64,000 nucleotides of DNA from Diplonema papillatum. Its lineage: Eukaryota; Euglenozoa; Diplonemea; Diplonemida; Diplonemidae. This document shows positions 40,304 through 50,949 of the stretch, piece after piece. Both the position numbers and the translations under genes were made by a program. The stretch lies in NCBI GenBank assembly GCA_030068145.1, contig JAPJBO010000079.1, forward strand, positions 124,001-188,000. The letters run 5' to 3'. The notes under the pieces were generated by a model. That model did no database searches. It saw nothing but the letters and a program-made list of their open reading frames with translations, and had not been told where the DNA came from. Position 1 is the stretch's first letter; each line of letters opens with the position of its first letter.

Positions 40304-41560
40304 TTCGAATCGGTTGTGCAGCAGGGGGGCTTCCATTCACTCGTGGTGAAAAACGATTGAGTCTCCGGCAGAAAGATGTTGTGCGGTCTGGGTCTGTCGT
40401 GACCCACCACGACCCCTCTACGCATCAAGCCCGTTCTCGGGTAACGTTAGGCATGTATATGTCGTTTCGAGTTCGAAACGCGTTCGAAATAGTGCTCGCC
40501 GATGATTTCTGATGGCAAAGAGCAAAGGCTACAAAATGGATTCTTTTTGCGGCACTATTCCAAGGCCAAACGCGGAAAAAGGTCGAGGTATAAAGTAGGA
40601 GGCAAAACTGCCCAGTCAACAGGGGGGGTGTAGTCGGGAAACACACCCTCCCCCATTGATACGACGACGCGTTGCAATCGTGCGTCAGGTGGGATGCTTC
40701 GCGCACGTTCGAATGACAGGTGGGGCACTTCGCTTTCGCGTGACGCGTTCACACAGAATCGAGCCCATCACACTCATGAACCATGGGCGACGTGTTTTGA
40801 CACTCGTGTCTAGAGCTTTCATGGGATGCGTTTGGCACTCGTGTCTGGAACACTCAACGGGATCAGGATTCGTATACACATACTTCGTGGCGTGGCGCAT
40901 TGGACAGAAACATGTGTCCAACCCTCACGATAGTGTGCACAATTCGCCTCCTGGTACTCTCGTCCCGTGTTGGCGTTTCCCCGACCCCCCCCGGTGCAGT
41001 GAAACTTTCTGAACCCTTTCTGTCATATCCTTAGCCCCATCCGTTCCGTTGCGAGTAACCCATCGAACTCGGCTCCCCAACCCCGAAAGAAACCCCCGAA
41101 AATTAAAACTAAACTGAAAAAAAAAAAAAAATCTGGAACAGAACTCACAACCCCTAAACATTAAACCAGGATACCCCCCCACATTGCAGGACGGTCGAAG
41201 TCGTTGTGCCGTGGCTTGAATGGCCGAGCCACGGCGCCGACGGATAGGACACGGCGTTGAGCACAGACCGTTCCAAGCACGTTCTTGCATTCATGTTCCT
41301 CCCATTTTTTGTCGGAACGCGCGGTCTCGCAGGGGCACCGGGTGGGAAAATCAACCACACAACAAAGCCTGCCCTCGCCCCTCGCCCGACTGGAACCCTC
41401 GTTGCTTTTTGTCCTCTCTCCGTTTCCTTTTTTCTTTTTTGCTTTATGCCGAGAAAATCTGCTTTTTGCTGGTCTGCCTTTGTGGTTGACGCTGCGTACC
41501 TTGTACTCCTGCAAAACTCCTCGTAGTCGAAGCCATGATGGGTGACACTGCGTACAGGCA
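40304..41560 (+). other. gene-poor region
   Basis: No supported gene. CGTTGAGCACAGACCGTTCCAAGCACGTTCTTGCA at 41252-41286 is a dispersed repeat also found at 61201-61236, immediately upstream of the Q-rich gene. Confidence 0.4.
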
Positions 41561-41594
41561 AAGATGAAGATAGCCGCGTCTGAAGTAGTGATCC

Positions 41595-41835
41595 ACCATC
41601 ACTCTCCGGAGTCGGTGCTCGCTAGGCGGCGTGTGTGTCCAGTCACACCTCTAGCTGACGGTGTCTTTGTGTGCAGCCACACATCAGGCTGTGGTACGCC
41701 ACCACTCTTCAAGAGCAGACAGCCACACATCAGGCTGTGCCACGCCTCCACTCCTCCGAGTATCGGTGTCTGTGTGTCCAGCCACACATCAGGTTGTGGT
41801 ACGCCACCACTCTCCAGAGTAGACGGTATCTGTAT
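41595..41835 (+). repeat. CCACACATCAGGCTGTGG tandem repeats
   Basis: The word CCACACATCAGG recurs at 41677, 41723 and 41782 (spacing 46 and 59), each followed by ACGCC(A/T)CCACTC. A degenerate earlier unit starts near 41595. Confidence 0.75.
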
Positions 41836-42195
41836 ACGTGCCAATCGCTCGGCTTCGGTCCGACATGGATCGTCTTTTGCACTTCGTGTGTGGCGCTGGC
41901 TGGCGATTGACCTGATTGCTGACACACGCGTCACATACCCGGAGTGAAGGAGTGCAGTGGAGATGAGGCTGAGTACATATACCCACCTATTCTGGAGTGA
42001 GGTATCGTGTAACTGTCTCAGCGAGAGCTGACATGAAGAGAGCCATGCCCCTCAGAATTCTTTAGCCCACAAAAGCAAGGTATCAGGACACCCGGGAGGG
42101 TTGTATTCTGAGCGAATACGTTTGCAGGGAAGTTACCCTACGAGGCTCCTTGTTAGTTCCTTTTTTTTATTCTTGAATACACACCTGCGTTGTGG

Positions 42196-42362
42196 GAAAT
42201 ACTCGAGAGAAGGCCGCCCGTTGCAGAAATCTCAAAGAAGCCCACAAAACACAGGCGAATCTGGGCTTGATGTCGGGCGTAAGCGTTCAGCAAAATGAGA
42301 CCCAAGTTGTTTCTCCCCCCCGTCGAAGTAAGCACCGGGCGGCCCCTCCGAGGATTCTTCTT
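42196..42362 (+). mobile_element. AAATACTCGAGG MITE family, copy 4
   Basis: The left end GGAAATACTCGAGAGAAGGC and right end GGCGGCCCCTCCGAGGATTC are inverted repeats. The interior AAAACACAGGCGAATCTGGG and GGGCGTAAGCGTTCAGCAAA matches the family. Confidence 0.68.
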
Positions 42363-42653
42363 TTTTTTTGTCCTGCAGTTTTTTTTTTTCACAGTTTTTT
42401 TTGTTTCTTTATTTTGCGTTACTTTTGTTTTCTCGCTTTCCCTATCTCCTCTTCTTTCCCTTCATTTCTTATTAAAAAAAGAGAGAACCAGTCCCCCCAC
42501 CCACATGTTGGAAATAGCTTGGGGCGCTCCCAGGTGCTGAGGTTCGTTTGTGTGCCTGACGGACCCCGAAGGCATTTCGTACCGGCAGTGGCACCGACGG
42601 GATACCACCCGAAAAGCTTTTCTTAAAGCTTTTGGTCTCCTGCACCGCGGCCA

Positions 42654-42828
42654 CACGGTGAGGTCCAGCCTCAGAAGCTGGAGTTAAAGAGTGTGTGCCC
42701 AAGTCACACCCGAAAAGCGGGCGTGCCACAACCAAAACGCGTGTAAATCCACACCCGAAAAAGCGGGTGTGACACCCGCTTTTTAACTCCAGCTTTAGCT
42801 CCAGCTTCTGAGGCTGGACTTCACCGTG
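42654..42828 (+). mobile_element. MITE-like hairpin element with CACGGTGA...CTGGAG ends
   Basis: CACGGTGAGGTCCAGCCTC, AGAAGCTGGAG at the left and CTCCAGCTTCTGAGG, CTGGACTTCACCGTG at the right are inverted repeats of about 30 bp with one mismatch. The interior repeats CACACCCGAAAA.GCGGG several times. The terminal word recurs at 4858-4876. Confidence 0.7.
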
Positions 42829-43056
42829 CACGAACTAGTATTTGCAACACTGCCCCCCCTCCCCCCCTTGCTCTCCTTCGCAGTGCAGAGAAGAAAAAAA
42901 AGAATTCGTTTACGTCTCAGTTCGAGCGCCTGCATCTTCGCTTCTTCTGTCCAAGTCCACCTTTCGCTAACAACCGGTCATTCTGCAACCGGGGGGTAGA
43001 GACTGAACGAGACCGCACAACACGAGTTTTTGTTTTTGCATATGCACCTGCTTTGT

Positions 43057-43249
43057 AGGAAATACTTGAGGAGGCTGCCAGTTGCAAAGATCAAAGGAGG
43101 TAAATGTGCTGTAGCCCACACGAAACACAGGTAAATCTGGGTTTAGTGGCGGGCGTAAGCGTTCAACAAAAAAGACCCATTTTCTAGTTGTATTGTTTCT
43201 CCCCCTCTAGCCTCCTTCGAAGTAAGCACAAGGCAGCCCCTCGAGTATT
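43057..43249 (+). mobile_element. AAATACTCGAGG MITE family, copy 5
   Basis: The left end GGAAATACTTGAGGAGGCTG and right end GGCAGCCCCTCGAGTATTTT are inverted repeats. Both outer flanks carry TTTGCATATGCACCTGC (43036 and 43248), a possible direct duplication. A further left end follows at 43270. About 190 bp. Confidence 0.7.
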
Positions 43250-43654
43250 TTTGCATATGCACCTGCTTTGTAGGAAATACTCGACGAAACTCAGTAGCTG
43301 GCAGCGCACATACAAAAGGAAGCATGTACCCAGACTGACCCAAGTTTACAAGGGCGCCATCCGCCTCATGAGAATATTATGTCAACCCGAGAGGCTCACA
43401 CAAAGCGACTTCACAACACAATGACCCCCGCCGTTTGCCCGCGCTTGACCTGGTCCCTCAGCGTTGACTCTCAGGGCACTGGGCAGAAGTTAATTACACC
43501 ACAGCATTTCGCTTCGTCACAGCGGTTGCTAGTGGAATGTGGCGAGTGGATTCCTCTTGTTCGTAACAGTTCCAAGCTGGAACTGCATTGTATGCGCAAG
43601 AACCAGTCCAAATAAGAGGGAAGAGGCAGGGTTTTGGAGGGGCAGTGTGCAACC

Positions 43655-45703
43655 ATGGCCCGATCCTGCGCCGCGCTGCTGCCCATCGCCGTTTTAATGG
43701 CGCAGCGCGCCGCGGCGGGGCCCTGCGGCGGGCTGGGCTGCGCCGGCGACATGCCGGACGCGGACGTATTTTTCGAGAGGATGCAGGTGCCGGCCTTCGA
43801 AGTGCCCCTCCTTGGCGGCGGCAGCTACGTCGTTGACCCTGCCTTCCCGCACAAGCCGGTGGTGGTCCTCGCAAGGAGGAGCGACGACCTGTTCACGGAG
43901 TTCATGACCACAGACCCGGCCGGCGTTGATACGTTCTTCCAAATCACCCCGAAGCCAGACGTCGACTTCATCTTCCTGTCCCACGACAACGCGTCGTGGA
44001 CGGCTGCGTTCCGGAACGTGCTCGACGCGCGCATCAAGGCCCTCGGCGAAGACCCAGCGTACTGGAACAGCCACCTGTTCTACGCTTCAGCCACCGTGCA
44101 GGAAATGGAGGCCATGGACCCAACGAACCGTGACCCAGCCGTTCCGTCCAGCAACGTGATCGCCCGCGTGATGCGGGCGCCCCCTTTCCTCAGCATCCAG
44201 AAGCTGCTCCTGTTCGAAGCGGCGCCCGGCGTCGTGGCCAACGTCTCGCGGTTGGACGGGCTCTTCCAGTTCACGAACCCGCAGGACTTGACGAATCACG
44301 CCCCGGCGAACCCGTTGAACGGCAGCCTGTTTGTGTACAACGCCAGCTCGCTCTGCGGGGGTCCGGCGCCGGGGGACCTGACCGGCCAGTTTCCGTTGAT
44401 TTTGCTGGAGGACGTGCCGTCCTCGTGCTCCATCGAACAGGTATTCGAGTACTTCCAGAACTCGAATGCTCCGGGCATCCTGTTCATGGGCCGCGAGGGA
44501 CAAGAAATCCGGCCCGTCGGCATCACAGTGACGGGGAACGTGGTCACCGGTTCGTACACAATGGGCACGACGCTCCCGTACAACCGCGCCCTTGCGAACG
44601 GGCCGGCTGCGGGTTCGGGCGGGGTGAAGGCCGTGTTGAAGTACCACTTCGCGGCGGGGCAGTACTTCGGCGTGACGCGCGACAGCCGGCTCCTCCAAAT
44701 AGGCTCGCCGATCAATCCGTACCTCGACACGGTGTCGTTCCAAGGGCAGTACCTGCAGTACCTCAGCAACCTGGGAGACCGCCTACGCGCCCCGGCTGTC
44801 GTCGTTCCGGTGTTCGAGGGCGTGGTGGGGAGCAACGTGACCACGGGGTCGACGGGCGCTGTGCGGACGTTGTCGAATTTGCCGCTCGCGCTGTTCGCTT
44901 CGAGTCTGTTCAAGAGGCTCGAGATCGAAATCGAGTTCGGCTGCGCGTCTGACTTCGAGTGCCCCGTGTGGGACCGTATCGTCACCGTGCAGATGACGTG
45001 TCCGGGGCAAGTTCAACCGCTCGAAATCGTCCGCTGGATCTCGCCCTACCGGAAGTCCGCGGGGCATTGGGTCGTCGACGTCTCGCCTCTCCGCCCGCTG
45101 TTCAACTCGACGGCGTGCTCTGTGGCGCTTTCCGGCTTTTCCTTCTCCCCGTACCACGAGCCGTGGGTGACCAGCCTGTCGCTCCGCCTCCTGCAGGGGG
45201 AGGCTTCGGACCTTGTCCCCAAAGCGGCGGTCCCGCTGTTCTCCGGAGGCACGTACGACGTCGGCTACAACAACCGCTCGGCCGTGACTGTGCCGATCCC
45301 CGCCGACACCGTGCGCGTCGAGCTTTACTCGGTCATCACCGGGCACGGGTCGGACGCCGACGGCTGCTGCGAGTTCGAAGCCATGCGGCACACGTTCGCG
45401 GTCAACCGGCAGGAGTTCAACGTCACGTTCATGGCCCCGCTCGACATGTACGGGTGCACCAAGAACGTGACCGACGGCACCGAGCCGAACGGGTTCGGCG
45501 CGTGGTGGTTCGGCAGGAACGGCTGGTGCAACGGAAACCGGGTCAAGCCGACCGTGCTGGACGTCACGAGCGTGGCGGGCTCGTCCGCCGTGGTCACCTA
45601 CTCGTCGCAGCGGTACGAACAGGCGACCAACACTTGGCGAAACCCCACGTGCAAACAGGCGTGTGGCAACGTTGTCATGTCCAGTTACTTAGTATTGTAC
45701 TGA
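43655..45703 (+). CDS. secreted PNGase F-like glycopeptide N-glycosidase
   Basis: The frame has 682 codons from ATG 43655; residues 1-21 form a signal peptide (MARSCAALLPIAVLMAQRAAA). The C-terminal 300 residues match the two jelly-roll halves of peptide-N4-(N-acetyl-glucosaminyl)asparagine amidase F. The first has FECPVWDRIVTVQM and EIVRWISPYRKSAGHWVVDV. The second has SVITGHGSDADGCCEF, a His and FAVN, then GCTKNVTDG...PNGFGAWWFGRNGWC, which I recall from eukaryotic PNGase F-like proteins. The N-terminal 350 residues are less familiar. The enzyme would cleave N-glycans from glycoproteins outside the cell or in a food vacuole. I did not map every catalytic acidic residue. The gene is intron-free. 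A decayed copy of its 3' part follows directly, and two chitinases lie downstream. The previous in-frame start is not ATG. Confidence 0.82.
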   Translation: MARSCAALLPIAVLMAQRAAAGPCGGLGCAGDMPDADVFFERMQVPAFEVPLLGGGSYVVDPAFPHKPVVVLARRSDDLFTEFMTTDPAGVDTFFQITPKPDVDFIFLSHDNASWTAAFRNVLDARIKALGEDPAYWNSHLFYASATVQEMEAMDPTNRDPAVPSSNVIARVMRAPPFLSIQKLLLFEAAPGVVANVSRLDGLFQFTNPQDLTNHAPANPLNGSLFVYNASSLCGGPAPGDLTGQFPLILLEDVPSSCSIEQVFEYFQNSNAPGILFMGREGQEIRPVGITVTGNVVTGSYTMGTTLPYNRALANGPAAGSGGVKAVLKYHFAAGQYFGVTRDSRLLQIGSPINPYLDTVSFQGQYLQYLSNLGDRLRAPAVVVPVFEGVVGSNVTTGSTGAVRTLSNLPLALFASSLFKRLEIEIEFGCASDFECPVWDRIVTVQMTCPGQVQPLEIVRWISPYRKSAGHWVVDVSPLRPLFNSTACSVALSGFSFSPYHEPWVTSLSLRLLQGEASDLVPKAAVPLFSGGTYDVGYNNRSAVTVPIPADTVRVELYSVITGHGSDADGCCEFEAMRHTFAVNRQEFNVTFMAPLDMYGCTKNVTDGTEPNGFGAWWFGRNGWCNGNRVKPTVLDVTSVAGSSAVVTYSSQRYEQATNTWRNPTCKQACGNVVMSSYLVLY

Positions 45704-45714
45704 ACTGCCCTCAG

Positions 45715-46195
45715 CAAGTGAACCCCATCGAAATCGTCCGCTGGATCTCGCCGGAAGTCCGCGGGGCATTGGGTCGTCGACGTCTCGCCTCTCCGCCCGC
45801 TGTTCAACTCGACTCATGCTCGGTGGCGCTTTCCGGCCTTTCCTTCGCCCCTGACCCACGAGCCGTGGGTCACCGGGCACGCGGGTCGGACGCCGACGGC
45901 TGCTGCAGTTCGAAGCCATGCGGCACTTTCGAGTGGAGCCGAACCAGGAGATAACCGTAGGAACCGGCTATAAGGCTCAAACCCTCGGAACAACAAGGCT
46001 CCTCAGTGCGTTACGCCCGCCGGTCCATTCGGACTCGTATACGTTCGCGACGTCACGAGCGTGGCGGGCTCGTCCGCCGTGGTCACCTACTCGTCGCAGC
46101 GATACGAACAGGCGACCAACACTTGGCGGAATCCCATGTGCAAACAGGCGTGTGGCAACGTTGTCATGTCCAGCTACTTAGTATTGTACTTTGAT
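45715..46195 (+). pseudogene. decayed tandem copy of the PNGase F-like gene 3' end
   Basis: 45715-45850 repeats 45009-45170 nearly exactly (GAAATCGTCCGCTGGATCTC, GCCCGCTGTTCAACTCGAC). 45868-45930 repeats 45337-45400. 46045-46195 repeats 45560-45703 with only a few changes. The intervening parts are deleted and the frame is lost. The 3' block is closest to the parent, so the event is recent. Confidence 0.9.
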
Positions 46196-47084
46196 TCTAC
46201 CCCGCTCGACATGTACGAGTGTTACGCTGTTGTTAGCCTGAGCGTCCTTCGTGCCGCCTTTGCAGCAGCTTGGTGGTCTGATATACTACAGTTGTAGTAG
46301 GTTTCGGGCATTTTATCACACGCGCTCGTATTCCTGAACGGACACGAAGCCGAATATGCGCTTCATTTCCCTTTTGGCAGCACTTTTTGACAGCAGGCAC
46401 GCCTCTGAACAAAGCCCCCCGTTTTCAACAGCTCGCTCGTGAGCGGAGAGGTGTCACGCACCTGCTTTACTTCATGGAGGAACAGCGTTTCTACAACGGA
46501 CTGCTGCCCCCGCACAATACGTGTGCTGCGTTGTCGTATCAGATCTACCGGAGGCATCTTACTGCGAAAACAGGACTTCCTCTCCTCGAAAATACTATCG
46601 CTCCACGTTCTCGCTCAACAGCCGTACGCAGCACGGTTGAATCAGCGGCGATCTTTGATTCGCCGTAGTACACCGTCGCCCATTTTCTTCTTCATTCCAT
46701 TTTGTCACTTCAAGTCTCTGCAGTTCGCAGTCAGAGTCCGACACTGAACCAGCCGGTCACACATCGAGACATGTTGCTTGCACATCTCATGCTCTGTGCT
46801 TCGATATGTGACAGCGTGCTATGTTTGCATGGTGTTGCCAATGACCTCGCGTCGTCTACTCGTCGTAGAACTGCATCTTGCATCTGAGGTTCAACGAGAG
46901 AGAGAGAGCTACATGTGGGCATTCCCGACGGGAAATTTACTTTGAATCTCTCGAACTTCTGACCTAGTTACCCCGGCACATGGCATTCGGTCCTCTTCCT
47001 CTGTTGAACTTCAGAGAGCCACAATAGAACGTGCACAACTACAGGTGTCCACGTCACCTCTATACTGTTCATACTGCAAAACAC
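46196..47084 (+). other. intergenic between PNGase relic and chitinase
   Basis: No gene recognised. Frames near 46387-46750 have no coding bias. A short (GA)n tract lies at 46890-46903. Confidence 0.4.
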
Positions 47085-48104
47085 ATGATGCAACGTCTGC
47101 TCGCAGCGCTGCTGGTGAGTAGCAGCGTGGTTACCGCATACGACTGCAGGTCTCTGGCACCGTGGGCCAGCGCGGCCGCGTACAACGGCGGGTTAAAGGT
47201 GCAGTTCGGCGGCAACGCGTACGAAGCGAAGTGGTGGACGCAGGGGAAGAACCCGGCCGACCATTCGGGGGAGTGGGACGAGTGGAAGCTTTTGGGGGCG
47301 TGCGACGGGGCCCCGCCGTCGGTACCGGTGCCACCGACAGGCACTCCCACTCCCCACAGTGTGCCGACACCGCCCAGCGGGCAGTGCAGCGGGCAGCTGT
47401 ACTCGGCGGGGACGTGGTACGCCACCGGCACGTTGGTGTACAGCAACAACCAGCAGTACGAGTGCATCGTCGGCGGATGGTGCTCGTCGGTTGCTGGTTG
47501 GGCGTACGCGCCAGGCACAGGCACCGCTTGGACCCAGGCCTGGGCGGATAAAGGCGCCTGCGGCTCGAACAACGGGCCGCCCACGTCTCCTCCAACAACC
47601 CCGGCGACTCCGAGACCTTCCACACCGCCTTCTACGCCACCTACCTCCCCACCTTCAACTCCACCAACACCACCTTCAACACCGCCGGCCAGCGGGGATA
47701 GCATGGTGATCGGGTACTTCGTGGAGTGGGGCGTCTACGGGCGGAACTACCACATCAAGAATATTGCGGACAGTGGATCAGCCAAGCGCCTGACTCACAT
47801 TGTGTACTCGTTCGGGAACGTCCAGAATGCTGAATGCAAGATCGGAGACTCCTACGCAGCGTACGACAAGGCGTACAGTGCCGCGGACAGTGTTGACGGC
47901 GTTGCGGACACGTGGGACACCGGTGCGCTCCGTGGCAACTTCGGGCAGCTGCGTAGGTTGAAGAAGTTGTACCCGAACATCAAGGTGGTGTGGTCCTTCG
48001 GTGGGTGGACGTGGTCAGGGGGCTTCGGAGCGGCGACGGCACAAGCAACGAGCTTCGCAGACAGCTGCTACAAGCTTGTGTACGACTCCCGATGGTCTGA
48101 CGTG

Positions 48105-48136
<32 letters not shown>

Positions 48137-49358
48137 GAACGACTGCGGGTTGAGCTGCGACACGAGCGGTTTCAGCGGGTACAAAACGCTGATGAAAGCA
48201 CTCCGGGACCGATTCGGAAAAGACAAACTCGTAGTTTCCGCCATTGGTGCAGGCGAGTCGAAACTGAAGGCAGCCGACTACGGAGGTGCAGCTCAATACG
48301 TTGACTTCTACAATGTGATGACATACGACTACTTCGGAGGTTTCAGCCCGACGGGACCAACGGCACCTCACTCGCCTCTGAACGACTACGACGGAATTCC
48401 GGTGGCAGGGTTCTACTCAAGCAACGCTGTGCAGGTGATGAAGGGCCTCGGCATTCCGGCAAACAAGATCAACCTCGGGATTGGGTTCTACGGTCGTGGA
48501 TGGACGGGTGTTACACAAGCTGCCCCGGGGGGGTCTGCGACGCAGGCAGCCGCAGGAACGTACGAAGCAGGCATTGAAGATTACAAGGTTCTGAAGACGA
48601 GCTGCCCTGCCACTGGAACCGTGGCCGGTACCGCATACGCTTACTGCAACGGCAACTGGTGGGGATACGACACGCCGTCTACCATTGCTGGGAAGATGAC
48701 ATACGCAAAGCAGCAGGGTCTTGGTGGGGCGTTCTTCTGGGAACTGAGTGGAGACACGACAACTGGCGAGCTCATCAATGCCATTGGCAATGGACTGGGG
48801 GGCGGAGCTCCACCTCCGTTCATCATCGTACTGCCACCACTGACACCGCCAACCACCCCCACGAATCCGACACCACCATCCACGCCTCCATCCACGCCTC
48901 CATCCACACCGTCTACGCCTTCGCAGCCAAGCACGCCGCCGACGAGCGGGGACAGCATGGTGATCGGGTACTTCGTGGAGTGGGGCGTCTACGGGCGGAA
49001 CTACCACATCAAGAACATTGCGGACAGTGGATCAGCCAAGCGCCTGACTCACATTGTGTACTCGTTCGGGAACGTCCAGAACGCTGAATGCAAGATCGGT
49101 GACTCCTACGCAGCGTACGACAAGGCGTACAGTGCCGCGGACAGTGTTGACGGCGTTGCGGACACGTGGGACACCGGTGCGCTCCGTGGCAACTTCGGGC
49201 AGCTGCGCAGACTGCGGAAGTTGTACCCGAACATCAAGGTGGTGTGGTCCTTCGGTGGGTGGACGTGGTCAGGGGGCTTCGGAGCGGCGACGGCACAAGC
49301 AACGAGCTTCGCAGACAGCTGCTACAAGCTTGTGTACGACTCCCGATGGTCTGACGTG

Positions 49359-49390
<32 letters not shown>

Positions 49391-50057
49391 GAACGACTGC
49401 GGGTTGAGCTGCGACACGAGCGGTTTCAGCGGGTACAAAACGCTGATGAAAGCACTCCGGGACCGATTCGGAAAAGACAAACTCGTAGTTTCCGCCATTG
49501 GTGCAGGCGAGTCGAAACTGAAGGCAGCCGACTACGGAGGTGCAGCTCAATACGTTGACTTCTACAATGTGATGACATACGACTACTTCGGAGGTTTCAG
49601 CCCGACGGGACCAACGGCACCTCACTCGCCTCTGAACGACTACGACGGAATTCCGGTGGCAGGGTTCTACTCAAGCAACGCTGTGCAGGTGATGAAGGGC
49701 CTCGGCATTCCGGCAAACAAGATCAACCTCGGGATTGGGTTCTACGGTCGTGGATGGACGGGTGTTACACAAGCTGCACCGGGGGGGTCTGCGACGCAGG
49801 CAGCCGCAGGAACGTACGAAGCAGGCATTGAAGATTACAAGGTTCTGAAGACGAGCTGCCCTGCCACTGGAACCGTGGCCGGTACCGCATACGCTTACTG
49901 CAACGGCAACTGGTGGGGATACGACACGCCGTCTACCATTGCTGGGAAGATGACATACGCAAAGCAGCAGGGTCTTGGTGGGGCGTTTTTCTGGGAACTG
50001 AGTGGAGACACGACAACTGGCGAGCTCATCAATGCCATTGGCGATGGACTCGACTAA
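47085..50057 (+). CDS. secreted chitinase with two chitin-binding modules and two GH18 domains
   Basis: The frame has 990 codons from ATG 47085. Residues 1-17 are a signal peptide. Residues 19-75 and about 105-162 are two aromatic CBM5/12-like modules (AYEAKWWTQGKNP; QQYECIVGGW). A Pro/Thr-rich linker follows, then GH18 domain 1 (about 205-570), another Pro/Thr linker, and GH18 domain 2 (about 623-990). Both GH18 domains keep the S-x-G-G-like strand (VVWSFGGW), the catalytic FDGIDIDWEYP with the acid Glu, the substrate MTYDYFGG and the closing AFFWELSGDT Trp. GH18 enzymes hydrolyse chitin by substrate-assisted retention. The two domains are nearly identical at DNA level (47698-48795 versus 48954-50045). 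The start was chosen over 47031 because the sister gene at 53188 starts at the same MM. Intron-free. Confidence 0.93.
48795..48950 (+). other. inter-domain Pro/Thr linker of the double chitinase
   Basis: Encodes PPLTPPTTPTNPTPP and repeated PSTPPSTP units. It is the only sizeable sequence separating the two GH18 copies and was probably derived from the linker before domain 1. Confidence 0.7.
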
Positions 50058-50532
50058 CAGTGCACGACACGGCACAATCCTTCCTGTACGACATTGCAGA
50101 GCGTCTGAACAAAAAACGAGAACCCACGTAAACTCAGTATTTCTCGCATTGCTCCAGAAAGCAATCACCCACCTAACGCACCGCTCCGTACAAGTGGCAG
50201 CATATCTGTTTTGACGATTTTTTAAAGAAGTAGGCAACGCTGCTCACGAAGGCAGTATCTCGGAACTAACCGAGACCTGTGTCGTGAGAGAAAAATGCGA
50301 GGAACATCTACGAATTCCCCTCTCTTCTGCAGCTCACAACGGAGAGACGCAGGTGCCCTGTTTCTATGCGAGAGCTCAACCTCATGAACCTTTCTCACAC
50401 CCAGTATTGTCTCTGTCACGACACGCCACGTGGGCAACCCTGAGACGTACTCAACCGTCATCAGGCGACAACAAAATAGCGCTAACGCCACTTCGACCCA
50501 TGCGTGCTTGATCTCATATATTTTTGTTGTTG

Positions 50533-50549
50533 TTTTTTTTTTTTTTTTT
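50533..50549 (+). promoter_or_regulatory. 17-nt poly-T followed by GCGCAG
   Basis: Resembles a strong 3' splice site but no exon with coding bias follows. Recorded as an unexplained tract. Confidence 0.25.
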
Positions 50550-50840
50550 GCGCAGACCCGTCGAACAGCCTCGGTCCGAGAATATCGCCGAGGGTGGGGG
50601 GAAGCAATAACTTAGTCGCGCACTGCCTTCCGCTCCTTTTCTTGCTCTGTCTGCGTCGCATGGAGAAAGGATGGGGGGGTCGGACACCGGGTTGCTCATT
50701 TGCCGAGATGTGGAAACTCGAGGTGGTACGTGATGTATTCCACCTCATCAGGAGCATCAGGAGGTGGGTGAGTACCGCATCTCCAAGTAGGGTACTTATC
50801 CCGAGGATCTCCCGATGCATGGTATCTACGTATATCCACA

Positions 50841-50915
50841 CACGTAGTACTACGTGGTGGTGTGTACACGTACACACCATCTGTAGGTAGGTACGCTACA
50901 CGTACCTACCTACAG
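50841..50915 (+). repeat. cluster of three near-perfect hairpins
   Basis: CACGTAGTACTACGTG (50841-50856) is a 16-bp perfect palindrome. 50858-50879 has 10-bp arms (TGGTGTGTAC / GTACACACCA) around AC. 50881-50915 has 15-bp arms (CTGTAGGTAGGTACG / CGTACCTACCTACAG) around CTACA. They are directly adjacent. Confidence 0.85.
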
Positions 50916-50949
50916 ATTACCTATATACCCTGTCGTGGTGGTATGTGGT

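Noticed and set aside
39003-43290. CRISPR-like array
   Set aside because: The repeats are eukaryotic MITE copies and satellites with no regular short spacer structure.
50533-50600. 3' splice site and exon after the poly-T/GCGCAG
   Set aside because: The sequence after the AG has no coding bias or continuing frame.
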